Source: DASUPK01 sp963843085
GTDB taxonomy: Bacteria; Actinomycetota; Thermoleophilia; Solirubrobacterales; 70-9
NCBI GenBank assembly: GCA_963843085.1
Contig: CAWJJG010000006.1
Coordinates: 1-64,000, forward strand
Length of the DNA: 64,000 nucleotides
Direction: 5' to 3'
Both the position numbers and the translations under genes were made by a program. Position 1 is the stretch's first letter. Each line of letters begins with the position of its first letter. The notes beneath the pieces are model-generated. The model worked only from the letters and a program-made list of their open reading frames with translations, was not told the origin of the DNA and did not search any database. Positions 49,917-58,933 of this stretch are shown here, in pieces.

Positions 49917-50672
49917 ATGTCAGGTCACTCCAAGTGGTCATCCATCAAGCACAAGAAGGGCGCCGCCGACGCGAAGCGCGGCAAGCTCTTCACCAAGCTG
50001 GCGCGCGCGATCACCGTCGCGGCCCGTGACGGCGGCGGGAACGTCGACGCGAACCCCGCGCTCGGGCTCGCCGTGCAGAAGGCTCGCGACGCGTCGATGC
50101 CCAAGGACAACATCCAGCGGGCGATCGACCGCGGGACCGGGGAGAGCGCGGACGCCGCGGCCATCGAGAGCGTCTCCTATGAGGGTTACGGCCCCGGCGG
50201 CGCGGCGATCCTGGTCGAGACCCTGACCGACAACCGCAACCGGACGGGCTCGGAGATCCGGCATGCCTTCGAGCGAAACGGAGGGAGCCTCGGCGAGCCA
50301 GGCTCGGTCGCCTGGCAGTTCGAGAATCGCGGCGTGATCCTCGTCGACGGCGAGCGCTATGGCGAGGACGATCTGATGCCCGCGATCGACGCCGGGGCGG
50401 AGGACGTGATCGAGGACGGCGACCTGCTCAAGGTCACGACCAATGCGACGGATCTGGCGGCGGTCCGATCGGCCATCGAGGCGGCGGGGGTGGAGATTCA
50501 GTCCGCCGAGGTGTCGATGGAGCCCAAGAGCACCGTCGAGGTCGGAGAGAGCGATGCGCCGCCGCTGCTCCGCCTGATGGACGCGCTGGAGGAGCACGAC
50601 GACGTCGACTCCGTGCACGCGAACTTCGACATGCCCGAGGAAGTGCTGGAGAGGGTCGCGGCCGCGAGCTAG
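49917..50672 (+). CDS. yebC: YebC/PmpR-family protein
   Basis: A 251-residue YebC-family protein: MSGHSKWSSIKHKKGAADAKRGKLF, GYGPGGAAILVE, NRNRTGSEIRHAFERNGG. Members have been described as DNA-binding regulators and, more recently, as factors that relieve ribosome stalling on proline stretches. It usually stands directly before ruvC; here two secreted-protein genes intervene. Confidence 0.96.
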   Translation: MSGHSKWSSIKHKKGAADAKRGKLFTKLARAITVAARDGGGNVDANPALGLAVQKARDASMPKDNIQRAIDRGTGESADAAAIESVSYEGYGPGGAAILVETLTDNRNRTGSEIRHAFERNGGSLGEPGSVAWQFENRGVILVDGERYGEDDLMPAIDAGAEDVIEDGDLLKVTTNATDLAAVRSAIEAAGVEIQSAEVSMEPKSTVEVGESDAPPLLRLMDALEEHDDVDSVHANFDMPEEVLERVAAAS

Positions 50673-50682
50673 GCGGCGGGGG

Positions 50683-51672
50683 CTACTTCTTCTTCTTCTT
50701 CTTCTTCCGTTTCTTCTTCTTGATCGTGTCCTTCGCGCAGTACGCGTAGGTCGCGACCGAGCTGCCGGGGGGCTGCGAGCCGACCGTGTGCAGTCCGAGG
50801 TGCCAGGTGCTCTTTCCGACCGGCTCGAATTCGTCGACGCCGACGATCGGCGGCGCACCGGAGTTCGCCGGGATCGGAGAGAGGAGATAGCCGCCGGAGA
50901 GAACGTGCTGCTTCGCCGGGCAGGTCGCGTCCACGGACGCGCGCGAGAGGTTCCCGAAGGAGGCGATCTGGGTCACCTCGCCGATCGAACGCCCCTTGGC
51001 GTTGCGCTCACAGATAGCTGCGACGCTGATCGTCCCACTGGCCGGGTTCGCGCTGCTCTCGAACGCCGAGATCGTCCACTGGTTGATCGCCGTGCGTCGC
51101 GATTGCAGGATGAACATCCGGAAGCTCGCGAAACTGTTGACGTAGCTCGCCAGACCCGTCCCGTCGTACCCCGCGCCGACCACATGGCTGCCACTGGGGC
51201 AATGGATCACGAGGTTGTCGACCGTTCCCGAGGGCACGGTCGCGGTACCGGTGACGACCACGGCCAGCTTGCCCAGCGAGTTGCTCTCGCACCGGGCCAT
51301 CGTGGTGATGCTCCCGCTGGACGTCGGGCTGCTGAAGACGTCCGCCGTTGCGTTCCAGCCGGTTGCTCCGGCCGAGATGGAGGTCGACGAGACGGCGCGT
51401 AGCCCGGTGTTGTTGCTCGGATCGAAGTGCGGAGCGGTGACGTAACCGCCGCCCGAGATGTGCGTCTTGCCGGGGCAATTCGCGGTTGCGGAGGCGCTCC
51501 CGCCGGAGGAGATGGGCGCAAGCGCGGTCGTGGTCACCGCCGGCTGCACCTTCTTCTTCTTTTTCTTGGCGACCGCCGGCGAGGCGGCGCCGAGCGCGAG
51601 CAGGGCAACGAGCGCGGCGGCGCCGATCATCGCCAGTCGTCTGCGCAGAATCCGCTTCTCCCCGGTTCCCAC
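50683..51672 (-). CDS. Secreted protein with Lys-rich tracts at both ends
   Basis: About 329 residues if started at GTG 51672. The signal peptide is LRRRLAMIGAAALVALLALG...AVA, directly followed by KKKKKK. The mature protein has repeated Cys-centred units (ANCPGKTHISGGGYV, IHCPSGSHVVGAGYD, ATCPAKQHVLSGGYL), so it is an internally repeated fold of three related modules. The C-terminus is KKKKRKKKKKKK. AUU at 51649-51651, with GGGGAG 6 bases upstream, would give a compact signal peptide and may be the true start. Confidence 0.72.
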   Translation of the reverse strand: MGTGEKRILRRRLAMIGAAALVALLALGAASPAVAKKKKKKVQPAVTTTALAPISSGGSASATANCPGKTHISGGGYVTAPHFDPSNNTGLRAVSSTSISAGATGWNATADVFSSPTSSGSITTMARCESNSLGKLAVVVTGTATVPSGTVDNLVIHCPSGSHVVGAGYDGTGLASYVNSFASFRMFILQSRRTAINQWTISAFESSANPASGTISVAAICERNAKGRSIGEVTQIASFGNLSRASVDATCPAKQHVLSGGYLLSPIPANSGAPPIVGVDEFEPVGKSTWHLGLHTVGSQPPGSSVATYAYCAKDTIKKKKRKKKKKKK

Positions 51673-51822
51673 GCCGGCGATCCTATCCGCTCGCTCGGCG
51701 CCGTCAAGGTCAACGGCGTTTGCGGGTTCACAGCGCCCGGACGGGCGGATAGGTTGTCCCCGAGCCGGACGCCGGGAAGGGAGACCGGCGATCCGGGATA
51801 CCGACTCGGGAGGTTCTTCGGA

Positions 51823-52488
51823 ATGCGAAGCAAGAGATCCCGTCTCGCTCTCCTGGGCGTCCTCGCACTGGCGCTCAGCGTGACCGTGGGCCTGATGTCC
51901 GGCAGCGTGGCGGAAGCCAAGAAGGGCAAGAAGAAGAAGAAGGGCGGCAACTCGATCACCCTGACCAGCTCCACGCCGGTGGCGGTTCCGGCCGGAGACG
52001 GCACGAATCAGATCGCCGGTGCCGTGACGGTTCCGTTCACCGTCGGCAAGAAGGCGAAGGGGAAGGTCGTGAGCCCCGACTCGTTGACGGCGACCTACCA
52101 GGCCAGCGATCCAGCCGGCGGTCTCGACGACCTGGATCTGAAGATCATCGCCCCGAATGGCCGGACGGTGTTCCTCGACAATCCGGCGTTCGACTTCGGC
52201 GATTCGGACATCACGGGCATCGGGCCGCTCACCCAGACGCCCAACTCGCCGATCGGCATCTGCGAGAACAATCCCTCGCCGCCCCCGCCCGGGTGCCCGG
52301 ACGGATCCCCGGACAACTCGCTCGGCCAGCCATGGGCGGGCACGGAGGGCAATGTCAGCCTCGCGTTCTTCGGCGGCGTGCCGGCGAGGGGGACGTGGCA
52401 GTTCAAGGTGCTCAACTTCAGCACCTCGCCCACCCACGTCCTCAACATGGCGAGCATCCACATGAACCTCGTCAACAGGCAGAAGTAG
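51823..52488 (+). CDS. Secreted protein with post-signal Lys tract and P-domain-like fold
   Basis: A 221-residue exported protein. Signal peptide about 1-31 (SGSVAEA), then KKGKKKKKGG. The mature part shows LDDLDLKIIAPNGRTVFL and GNVSLAFFGGVPARGTWQFKVLN, an arrangement like proprotein-convertase P-domains. ATG 51823 follows GGGAGG. A strong terminator with a T tract follows. Confidence 0.72.
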   Translation: MRSKRSRLALLGVLALALSVTVGLMSGSVAEAKKGKKKKKGGNSITLTSSTPVAVPAGDGTNQIAGAVTVPFTVGKKAKGKVVSPDSLTATYQASDPAGGLDDLDLKIIAPNGRTVFLDNPAFDFGDSDITGIGPLTQTPNSPIGICENNPSPPPPGCPDGSPDNSLGQPWAGTEGNVSLAFFGGVPARGTWQFKVLNFSTSPTHVLNMASIHMNLVNRQK

Positions 52489-52512
52489 CCGCACGAAAGT
52501 CACGAAGTGGAG

Positions 52513-52543
52513 AGGGCCGCTCCCGGGCGGCCCTTTCTTTTTT
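52513..52543 (+). terminator. Rho-independent terminator
   Basis: AGGGCCGC (52513-52520) and GCGGCCCT (52527-52534) form an 8-bp stem, followed directly by TTCTTTTTT. This is the most canonical terminator in the window and separates the secreted-protein gene from ruvC. Confidence 0.9.
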
Positions 52544-52612
52544 CGCGCTCTCTCCGGGAACGCGTTTCCCGCCGATGAAGGACATCCGGGGCGCGAGTGA
52601 GAATGAAGAAGC

Positions 52613-53164
52613 GTGATCGTCATCGGTATCGATCCGGGTACTGCCAATACCGGATTCGGCGTGGTTCGCACGTCGGGTGAGCGGATGGTCGCGCTCGACG
52701 GCGGGGTGATCGAGACCGATTCCGGCCTGCCGGTCGAGCAGCGCCTCGCCAAGCTGCACGATTCCCTCGGCGAGCTGATCCGGTGGCACGAGCCGAAGGC
52801 GATGGCGCTCGAGGATCTCTTCTTCGGCAAGAACGTGGCGTCGGCGCTGAGCGTCGGCGAGGCGAGGGGTGTCGCGATGCTGGCGGCGGCCAGCGAGTCG
52901 CTGCCCTGCTTCGATTACACGCCTCAGGCGGTGAAGAAGGCGGTCTGCGGCTCCGGCTCCGCCGGCAAGGGCCAGGTGCAGCGGATGGTGGCGCACCTGC
53001 TCGGCCTGCCCGAGCCGCCGTCGCCGGACCACGCCGCGGACGCCTTCGCCGTGGCGATCTGCCACGCCGGGACCGCTGGCGCGCGGAGCGCGGTCTCCCA
53101 ATTCGCCAGGCCACGCGTGGGCACGACGCCGACGCTCGCGTCGCGCCAGCAGCTGGCGGGCTAG
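52613..53164 (+). CDS. ruvC: Holliday junction resolvase RuvC
   Basis: A 183-residue RuvC endonuclease. GIDPGTANTG holds D7, ALEDLFF holds E67, and PDHAADAFA holds D139/H140 and D143, the acidic catalytic set. It cuts Holliday junctions brought by RuvAB. GTG 52613. Confidence 0.96.
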   Translation: MIVIGIDPGTANTGFGVVRTSGERMVALDGGVIETDSGLPVEQRLAKLHDSLGELIRWHEPKAMALEDLFFGKNVASALSVGEARGVAMLAAASESLPCFDYTPQAVKKAVCGSGSAGKGQVQRMVAHLLGLPEPPSPDHAADAFAVAICHAGTAGARSAVSQFARPRVGTTPTLASRQQLAG

Positions 53165-53244
53165 CGCCGCTTCATGAGAATCGGGTCGCGCCTGCGGCGC
53201 GCCGCGCATAAAGGCATCCGATCCCCGGCGCAGAATCCCGAGGG

Positions 53245-53844
53245 ATGATCGCCTCCGTCAGCGGAGAGGTTCTGGTGCGCCGCCCCGACTACGTCGTGAT
53301 TGACGCGAGCGGCGTCGGCTATCGCCTGGCGGTGTCGTCGGAGACGCTCAAGGCGGTGCCGACTCGTGGCAAGCACGCCGCGCTGCACGCCCACCTCGTC
53401 GCCAGGGAGGATTCGCTCAGCCTCTACGGCTTCGCCAGCGAGGAGGAGCGCGACCTCTTCCTGCACCTGATCTCCGTGGGCGGCGTCGGCCCGAAAGTCG
53501 CGATGGCCGTGCTCTCCGGGGGAACGGTCAGGGAGCTGCTGCGCGCGATCGCGGCCGGTGACGCGAAGCGCTTCCAGGCCGTTCCCGGTGTCGGCAAGCG
53601 CACCGCGGAGCGGATCATCGTCGAGCTTCGCGAGAAAGTGGCCGGCGAGATCGAAGGAGATGCCGATGGCCCCGTCCTCGCCGCCGGCGAGGAGGACCCC
53701 CGGTCCCTCGCGCGCGAGGGGCTGCTCAATCTCGGCTACACGCCGCCCGAGGCGGCGAAGCTTCTCTCCGCCGCCGAGGGCGAGACCGCCGAGGAGATCG
53801 TGCAGTCGGCCCTTCGCAGCGCCGCGGGGGCGAAGGCGGCGTGA
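53245..53844 (+). CDS. ruvA: Holliday junction branch migration protein RuvA
   Basis: A 199-residue RuvA. N-terminal OB fold (MIASVSGEVLVRRPDYVVID), two helix-hairpin-helix motifs (VGGVGPKVAMAVL, VPGVGKRTAERIIVEL) and a C-terminal RuvB-contacting domain (ARE...LGYTPPEAAKLL). Its last bases overlap the ruvB start (GTGA). Confidence 0.97.
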   Translation: MIASVSGEVLVRRPDYVVIDASGVGYRLAVSSETLKAVPTRGKHAALHAHLVAREDSLSLYGFASEEERDLFLHLISVGGVGPKVAMAVLSGGTVRELLRAIAAGDAKRFQAVPGVGKRTAERIIVELREKVAGEIEGDADGPVLAAGEEDPRSLAREGLLNLGYTPPEAAKLLSAAEGETAEEIVQSALRSAAGAKAA

Positions 53845-54917
53845 GCATCGAACCGGGCAAGGGGATCCGCACTCCCGGGATCGACGACGATGGCGAGACG
53901 GAGGTCGTCATCCATGACGCGCGGGCGGTCGGCGCCGAGGAGGACTTCGACCAGTCGCTGCGCCCCCCCAAGCTCGAGGACTTCGTCAACCAGGTCCAGG
54001 TCACCCAGCAGCTCGGGATCTTCATCGAGGCAGCGCGCCGGCGCGAGGAAGCGCTTGACCACGTCCTGCTCGCCGGGCCTCCGGGCCTCGGCAAGACGTC
54101 GCTCGCGCACATCATCGCCGCGGAGCTCAACGTGCCGATGGTGCAGACGGCGGGGCCCGCGCTCGAGCGCAAGGCTGACATCGCGGCCTTTCTGACCTCG
54201 CTGGAGCCCGGCAGCGTCTTCTTCATCGACGAGATCCATCGCCTCGGCCGCGCCGTCGAGGAGACTCTCTATCCGGCGATGGAGGACCGCCGGTTGCCGG
54301 TCGTCCTCGGCCAGGGGGCGGGCGCTCGCACGGTGACGCTCGACCTGCCTCCCTTCACGCTCGTCGGCGCAACCACCCGCACCGGCCTGCTCACGACCCC
54401 TCTGCGCGACCGCTTCGGCGTCTCACACAGGCTCGAGCACTACGACGCGACGGACCTGCGCCAGATCGTGTTGCGGTCGGCCGGGATCCTCGGCATCGAG
54501 ATCACCCCGGACGGGGCGGAGGAGATCGCCAGCCGGGCCCGCGGGACGCCCCGCGTCGCCAACAGGCTGCTGCGCCGGGTGCGCGACTTCGCCGAGGTCA
54601 AGGAGCGGGGCGCGATCGACGGCGAGCTCGCGTCGGACGCGCTCGAGATGCTCGAGGTGGACCGGGCCGGGCTCGACCGGCATGACCGCCAGCTGCTCGA
54701 GTTGATCGCCTCCAAGTTCGGCGGCGGGCCGGTCGGGCTCTCGACGCTGGCCGTCGCGATCGGCGAGGAGGCCGACACGATCGAGGACGTCTTCGAGCCG
54801 TATCTCCTTCAGCAGGGCCTGGTGAAGCGCACCCCGCGCGGCCGCGTCCTCACCGAGAGGGCCTACGAGCATCTGGGACTGCCGGTTCCCAGCGGCCACC
54901 AGGTCGGCCTCCTCTGA
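53841..54917 (+). CDS. ruvB: Holliday junction helicase RuvB
   Basis: A 358-residue AAA+ motor. Walker A GPPGLGKTS with K85, Walker B FFIDEIHRL, sensor/arginine segment GATTRTGLLTTPLRDRFG, and the C-terminal winged helix (LVKRTPRGRVLTERAYEHL). It drives branch migration with RuvA. GTG 53841 overlaps ruvA by 4 bases. Confidence 0.98.
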   Translation: MSIEPGKGIRTPGIDDDGETEVVIHDARAVGAEEDFDQSLRPPKLEDFVNQVQVTQQLGIFIEAARRREEALDHVLLAGPPGLGKTSLAHIIAAELNVPMVQTAGPALERKADIAAFLTSLEPGSVFFIDEIHRLGRAVEETLYPAMEDRRLPVVLGQGAGARTVTLDLPPFTLVGATTRTGLLTTPLRDRFGVSHRLEHYDATDLRQIVLRSAGILGIEITPDGAEEIASRARGTPRVANRLLRRVRDFAEVKERGAIDGELASDALEMLEVDRAGLDRHDRQLLELIASKFGGGPVGLSTLAVAIGEEADTIEDVFEPYLLQQGLVKRTPRGRVLTERAYEHLGLPVPSGHQVGLL

Positions 54918-55015
54918 GCGAGGGGCGAAGCCACGAGCGGTTATGCCGGCCGGCCGCTTGTGGCCGCGATCTGATGGCGAAGCCACACTCATCCGTCGGC
55001 TAGCCTTTTTCAGGA

Positions 55016-55501
55016 ATGCCGTACTTCATCTGTCCGAACTGCGGGAACAGGGAGCTGAGCGGGGAGCGCACCGCGGGGTTCTCGACGCGGCCCAAGGGCT
55101 GCTCGAGGTGCGGCTTCGGTTTCCTCTTCGAGCTGCTCGACGACTACATGCCCGCGCCCGGAGCCGCCTTCTTCACCTGCGACCAGCAGGGCAGGGTCCT
55201 CGACCTCGGCAAGGGTGCCTTCGAGCTGACGGGCCTGAAGGACGAGCAGGTGATCGGGCGCCCCGTCCGCGAGGTCCTCGGCCTGCAGTGGATCGACAAG
55301 GGCGACGGCGGCCCGACGGCGGACGTCGACGGAAACGGCGAGACCGACCCGATCGAGACGACGCTCGAATGGGGAGTCCGGTCGCTCGGAAAGAAGGTGG
55401 CCGTCAACGCCGAGGGCGACCTGCCGACGGAGGCAACGGCGGACCTCTTCCCTGCGTACGACGACGACGGCGGGCTGCTGCTCGTCCTGACGCCCGAGTA
55501 G
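55016..55501 (+). CDS. Zinc-ribbon protein with PAS-like domain
   Basis: A 161-residue soluble protein. The N-terminus has two Cys pairs, CPNC and CSRC (spaced about 20 residues), a zinc ribbon. The following part (about 40-160: APGAAFFTCDQQGRVLDLGKGAFELTGLKDEQVIG) looks like a PAS fold. Function unknown. It lies between ruvB and secDF, where many bacteria have yajC; there is no yajC here. Confidence 0.7.
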   Translation: MPYFICPNCGNRELSGERTAGFSTRPKGCSRCGFGFLFELLDDYMPAPGAAFFTCDQQGRVLDLGKGAFELTGLKDEQVIGRPVREVLGLQWIDKGDGGPTADVDGNGETDPIETTLEWGVRSLGKKVAVNAEGDLPTEATADLFPAYDDDGGLLLVLTPE

Positions 55502-55573
55502 AAGTCCGATCCGAACGGCGCCAGAACGCGTTTACCCTGCAGCAAGTCCTGCCGCTAGCGTGCCCCTGACACC

Positions 55574-58546
55574 GTGAGCAACCGCCGCCGCAACATCTTC
55601 ATCCTCGCCTTCGTCGCACTCCTGATCCTCGGATCGGGGATCGTCATCGCGACCAAGACGACGACCCTCGGCCTCGACCTGAAGGGCGGGACCGAGCTGA
55701 TCTTCCAGGCGAAGCCCACGCCTCAGAACCCGACGATCGACGGGACCGACATCGATCGGTCGATCGAGATCATCCGCAAGCGGACCGACGCCTTCGGCGT
55801 GTCCGAGCCGGAGATCTCGCGGATCGGCTCGGATTCGATCCGGGTCGGGCTTCCCGACGTGAGCAACGCCGCGAACGCCAGCAAGCAGGTGGGGGAGACG
55901 GCGCAGCTGTACTTCTACGACTGGGAGCCGAATGTCATCCCGAATCCGGCAAAGACGAACGTGCCGAACGGGGAGGCCTCCTTCAGCCGGCTCTACGACG
56001 CGGTGCAGCTCGCCTCCAAGCAGACGCCCGAGTGCTTCCAGAACAAGTGCACGACGAACGGCCCGCGGTACTACCTCTTCAACTCCCAGACGCACGCTTA
56101 CATCGCCGGGCCGTCCGACTCGCAGAAGGACCTGTTCTCCGAGCTGCCCGGCCAGAAGGAGCCCGCGAACAGCACGATCCTCACCGTCCCCCAGGGCACC
56201 CTGGTCGTCCAGAAGGAGCCGGACCAAGGACAGGCGCAGACCGACAACAAGAACAGCCCCGATGCGCAGTGGTTCGTGATCAGGGACCGGCCGGCCCTGT
56301 CGGGCACCGACATCAGCGACCCGAAGGCGAACTTCGACCAGTCCAACCAGCCGGACGTCACCTTCGGCTTCTCGGGTGACGGCGCTTCGAAGTTCCACGA
56401 CGTCACCAAGGCGATCTCCCAGCGTGGCCTCCAGAACGCACCTCCCGGGTGCAGCAGCAACCCGCAGTGCGTGGACGGGAGCTCGGGCCACTTCGCGGTC
56501 GTCCTCGACCAGCAGATCAAGTCGCGCCCGATCGTCAACTGGGTGGACAACCCGGACGGGATCGATGGGCGGACCGGCGCGGAGATCAACGGCCTCACCC
56601 AGCAGGAGTCCAACGACCTCGCTCAGATCCTGCAGATCGGCGCGCTCCCGGTCGACCTGACGCAGATCTCGAGCTCGACGGTCTCCGCGACGCTCGGCCA
56701 GCAGGCCCTCAACCAGGGCCTGAAGGCGGGGATCGTCGGCCTGATCCTGGTCTGCCTCTTCCTGCTCATCTACTACCGCTTCCTCGGCCTCGTCGCGGTG
56801 ATCGGGCTGGCGATCTACGGAGTGCTCTTCTTCGCCCTGATCAAGCTGATCCCGATCACGCTGACCCTGCCGGGCATAGCGGGGTTGATCCTGACTATCG
56901 GGGTGGCGGCCGACGCCAACATCGTCATCTTCGAGCGAATAAAGGAAGAGGCGAGGGGCGGCAAATCGATGCTGAGCGCGATCTCCGCCGGCTATCGCCG
57001 AGGGATCGCGACGATCGTCGACGCGAACGTGATCACGCTGATCACGGCGTTCATCCTCTTCGCGCTCGCCACCTCGAACGTGAAGGGATTCGCCTTCACG
57101 CTCGGCGTCGGGACGATCGCCTCGCTGTTCACGGCCGTGGTCTTCACCCAGGCCTTCCTGGGGCTGTTCGGCCGCGCCCGCTTCATGCGCTCGCCCGCGG
57201 CCCTCGGCGCGAGCACGGAGCAGCGCGTCAGATGGCACTTCGACTTCAGCCGCGCGAGTAAGTACTTCTTCAGCCTCTCGGGCTGCATCCTGCTGATCGG
57301 CGCCATCTCGTTCGCGACGAAGCAGCTCAACCTCGGCATCGACTTCGAGGGCGGCAGCAGGATCACCGTCGGCCTCCAGAAGGCCACCACGGTCAACAAC
57401 GTCCGCGACACCGTCAATGCGGCGGGGATCAGCGACGCGCAGATCACCAAGGCGACCAACAAGGAGCTGGGCACGAACGTCTTCGAGATCGACTCGAAGG
57501 CGGCGCCCGAGCAGGTTCAGAGGGTCCAGCCGGCACTGCAGTCCGCGTACGGGTTCGTCCCGAACGGCTTCGACGCCACCACCGTCGGCCCCACCTTCGG
57601 GCAGCAGGTGGCGAAGAGCGCGATCGAGGCGATCATCTTCTCGCTGCTCGTGATCGCCGCCTATGTGGCGTTCCGGTTCGAGCCGAAGTACGCCGTGCCG
57701 GTGATGATCGCCGTGGCCCACGACATCTTGATCACGGGAGGCGTTTATTCGTTGACGGGGAGGGAGGTGACCAGCGGCACCGTCGCCGCGTTCCTGACCA
57801 TCCTCGGGTACTCGCTCTACGACACGGTCATCGTGTTCGACCGAATCCGCGAGAACGTGCCGCGGCTGCCGCGCGCGACCTTCTCTCAGATCGTCAACCG
57901 CTCCATGAGCGAGGTTCTCACCCGATCCCTGATCACGGGTCTGTCGAGCGTCTTCCTGGTGACGGTGCTCTTCATCTTCGGCGGCGCGACCCTGAAGGAC
58001 TTCGCCTTCGCGATGATGGTCGGCCTCGCGTCCGGTACGTATTCGTCGATCTTCATCGCGTCGCCGGTCCTCACGCACTGGAAGGAGCGCGAGCCCGCCT
58101 ACCGGCGCCGCCGCGAGCGGATCGAGGAGCAGATGGGCGGAGCCGTGCCCGCCTTCCCTGAGGAGAACCTGGTTGCGCGCGTGGACGGGGCTGAGGAGCC
58201 GGTCCACGCCGAGACGCCGGTGCCCGTCGCGCCGGCTCCGAGTCGCGCCGACGCCCCTGCGCCCGCGCAGTCTCAGGTTCCGGGCGTGGTGCCGGAGCCG
58301 CCAGGGCCGGTGGCGCCGCCGCCGGTCCCGGAGCCGAGTGAGCCGCCGGCGCGCGTGGGCGCAGGCGATGGCGGTGATGGCGGCCCCGGCAATGAAGATG
58401 TGCGCAGTGGCGACGGCGAGCCCCCCGCCGGAGGCAATGGCGGGGGCGAACAGCGCCCCGAACTGAGCGAGGCGAGCGCCGCCGCCCTCCGACGGGCACG
58501 AGAGTCCGGCGGACGCAAGAAGCGAAAGCACGGGAGGAACCGCTAA
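55574..58546 (+). CDS. secDF: Single-chain SecDF protein-export subunit
   Basis: A 990-residue fusion of SecD and SecF, an RND-type membrane motor that uses the proton gradient to finish Sec-dependent export. The SecD half has LGLDLKGGTEL, the large P1 domain and IGVAADANIVIFERIKEEA. The SecF half begins near residue 555 (LGIDFEGGSRITV) and has LGYSLYDTVIVFDRIRENV. A cytoplasmic tail of about 140 residues, Pro/Glu/Gly-rich and ending KKRKHGRNR, follows the last helix. GTG 55574. Confidence 0.95.
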   Translation: MSNRRRNIFILAFVALLILGSGIVIATKTTTLGLDLKGGTELIFQAKPTPQNPTIDGTDIDRSIEIIRKRTDAFGVSEPEISRIGSDSIRVGLPDVSNAANASKQVGETAQLYFYDWEPNVIPNPAKTNVPNGEASFSRLYDAVQLASKQTPECFQNKCTTNGPRYYLFNSQTHAYIAGPSDSQKDLFSELPGQKEPANSTILTVPQGTLVVQKEPDQGQAQTDNKNSPDAQWFVIRDRPALSGTDISDPKANFDQSNQPDVTFGFSGDGASKFHDVTKAISQRGLQNAPPGCSSNPQCVDGSSGHFAVVLDQQIKSRPIVNWVDNPDGIDGRTGAEINGLTQQESNDLAQILQIGALPVDLTQISSSTVSATLGQQALNQGLKAGIVGLILVCLFLLIYYRFLGLVAVIGLAIYGVLFFALIKLIPITLTLPGIAGLILTIGVAADANIVIFERIKEEARGGKSMLSAISAGYRRGIATIVDANVITLITAFILFALATSNVKGFAFTLGVGTIASLFTAVVFTQAFLGLFGRARFMRSPAALGASTEQRVRWHFDFSRASKYFFSLSGCILLIGAISFATKQLNLGIDFEGGSRITVGLQKATTVNNVRDTVNAAGISDAQITKATNKELGTNVFEIDSKAAPEQVQRVQPALQSAYGFVPNGFDATTVGPTFGQQVAKSAIEAIIFSLLVIAAYVAFRFEPKYAVPVMIAVAHDILITGGVYSLTGREVTSGTVAAFLTILGYSLYDTVIVFDRIRENVPRLPRATFSQIVNRSMSEVLTRSLITGLSSVFLVTVLFIFGGATLKDFAFAMMVGLASGTYSSIFIASPVLTHWKEREPAYRRRRERIEEQMGGAVPAFPEENLVARVDGAEEPVHAETPVPVAPAPSRADAPAPAQSQVPGVVPEPPGPVAPPPVPEPSEPPARVGAGDGGDGGPGNEDVRSGDGEPPAGGNGGGEQRPELSEASAAALRRARESGGRKKRKHGRNR

Positions 58547-58818
58547 TGGCAGCTCTGGTCTGGTTCACGCTGGGCGTCGCTCTCTGGCACTTCACGGTCT
58601 TCATCCCAGATCGCTTCCAGGGCGGCATCGTCGGAGCCTTCCTCGGCGCGACCGTGGGAGCGATGGCGAGCGGCGCGATCGCCCAGATCCTGCTCGGCAA
58701 GACGATCGGCGACACTGACCTTGCCACCGCGCTCTACGCCGTCCCGGGCACGATCATCGGCCTGGCGGTCGTCTACGCGATGGGCGCGCGCTCGGGAGTC
58801 GAAGCCGAGCACATCTAG
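58546..58818 (+). CDS. Small GlsB/YeaQ-like membrane protein
   Basis: A 90-residue protein with three hydrophobic segments and Gly-rich turns (GGIVGAFLGATVGAMASGAI), resembling the small transglycosylase-associated/YeaQ family. ATG 58546 overlaps the secDF stop by one base (TAATG). Confidence 0.65.
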   Translation: MAALVWFTLGVALWHFTVFIPDRFQGGIVGAFLGATVGAMASGAIAQILLGKTIGDTDLATALYAVPGTIIGLAVVYAMGARSGVEAEHI

Positions 58819-58894
58819 CCGCTCGCCGGGTCAAGACCGGCGATGAAGTGGCGCCCGGTCGAACGCCGGCGATGAAGGGGCGAGATCCGCGGAG

Positions 58895-58933
58895 TTGGCG
58901 CCTTGTTTCCGCTATGCGGAAAGAAAGCGCCAA
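58895..58933 (+). promoter_or_regulatory. Two-part perfect palindrome enclosing a start codon
   Basis: TTGGCGC (58895-58901) pairs with GCGCCAA (58927-58933), and TTTCCGC (58906-58912) with GCGGAAA (58916-58922), leaving a 4+4 internal loop and a 3-nt tip. The ATG at 58914 of the following gene lies in the tip and first stem base. It may be an operator or a translation-controlling hairpin. Direct repeats of CCGGCGATGAAG lie just upstream (58837-58848, 58866-58877). Confidence 0.55.

Noticed and set aside
50683..52830. A 715-codon minus-strand frame
   Set aside because: Only the part up to about 51672 has a signal peptide and Cys-repeat character. The rest is antisense to the secreted protein at 51823 and to ruvC.
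55532..58531. Very long open frame antisense to secDF (about 999 codons)
   Set aside because: It is the high-GC mirror of the SecDF gene: rich in Arg, Asp and Val, with no domain, while the plus strand encodes a full conserved SecDF.
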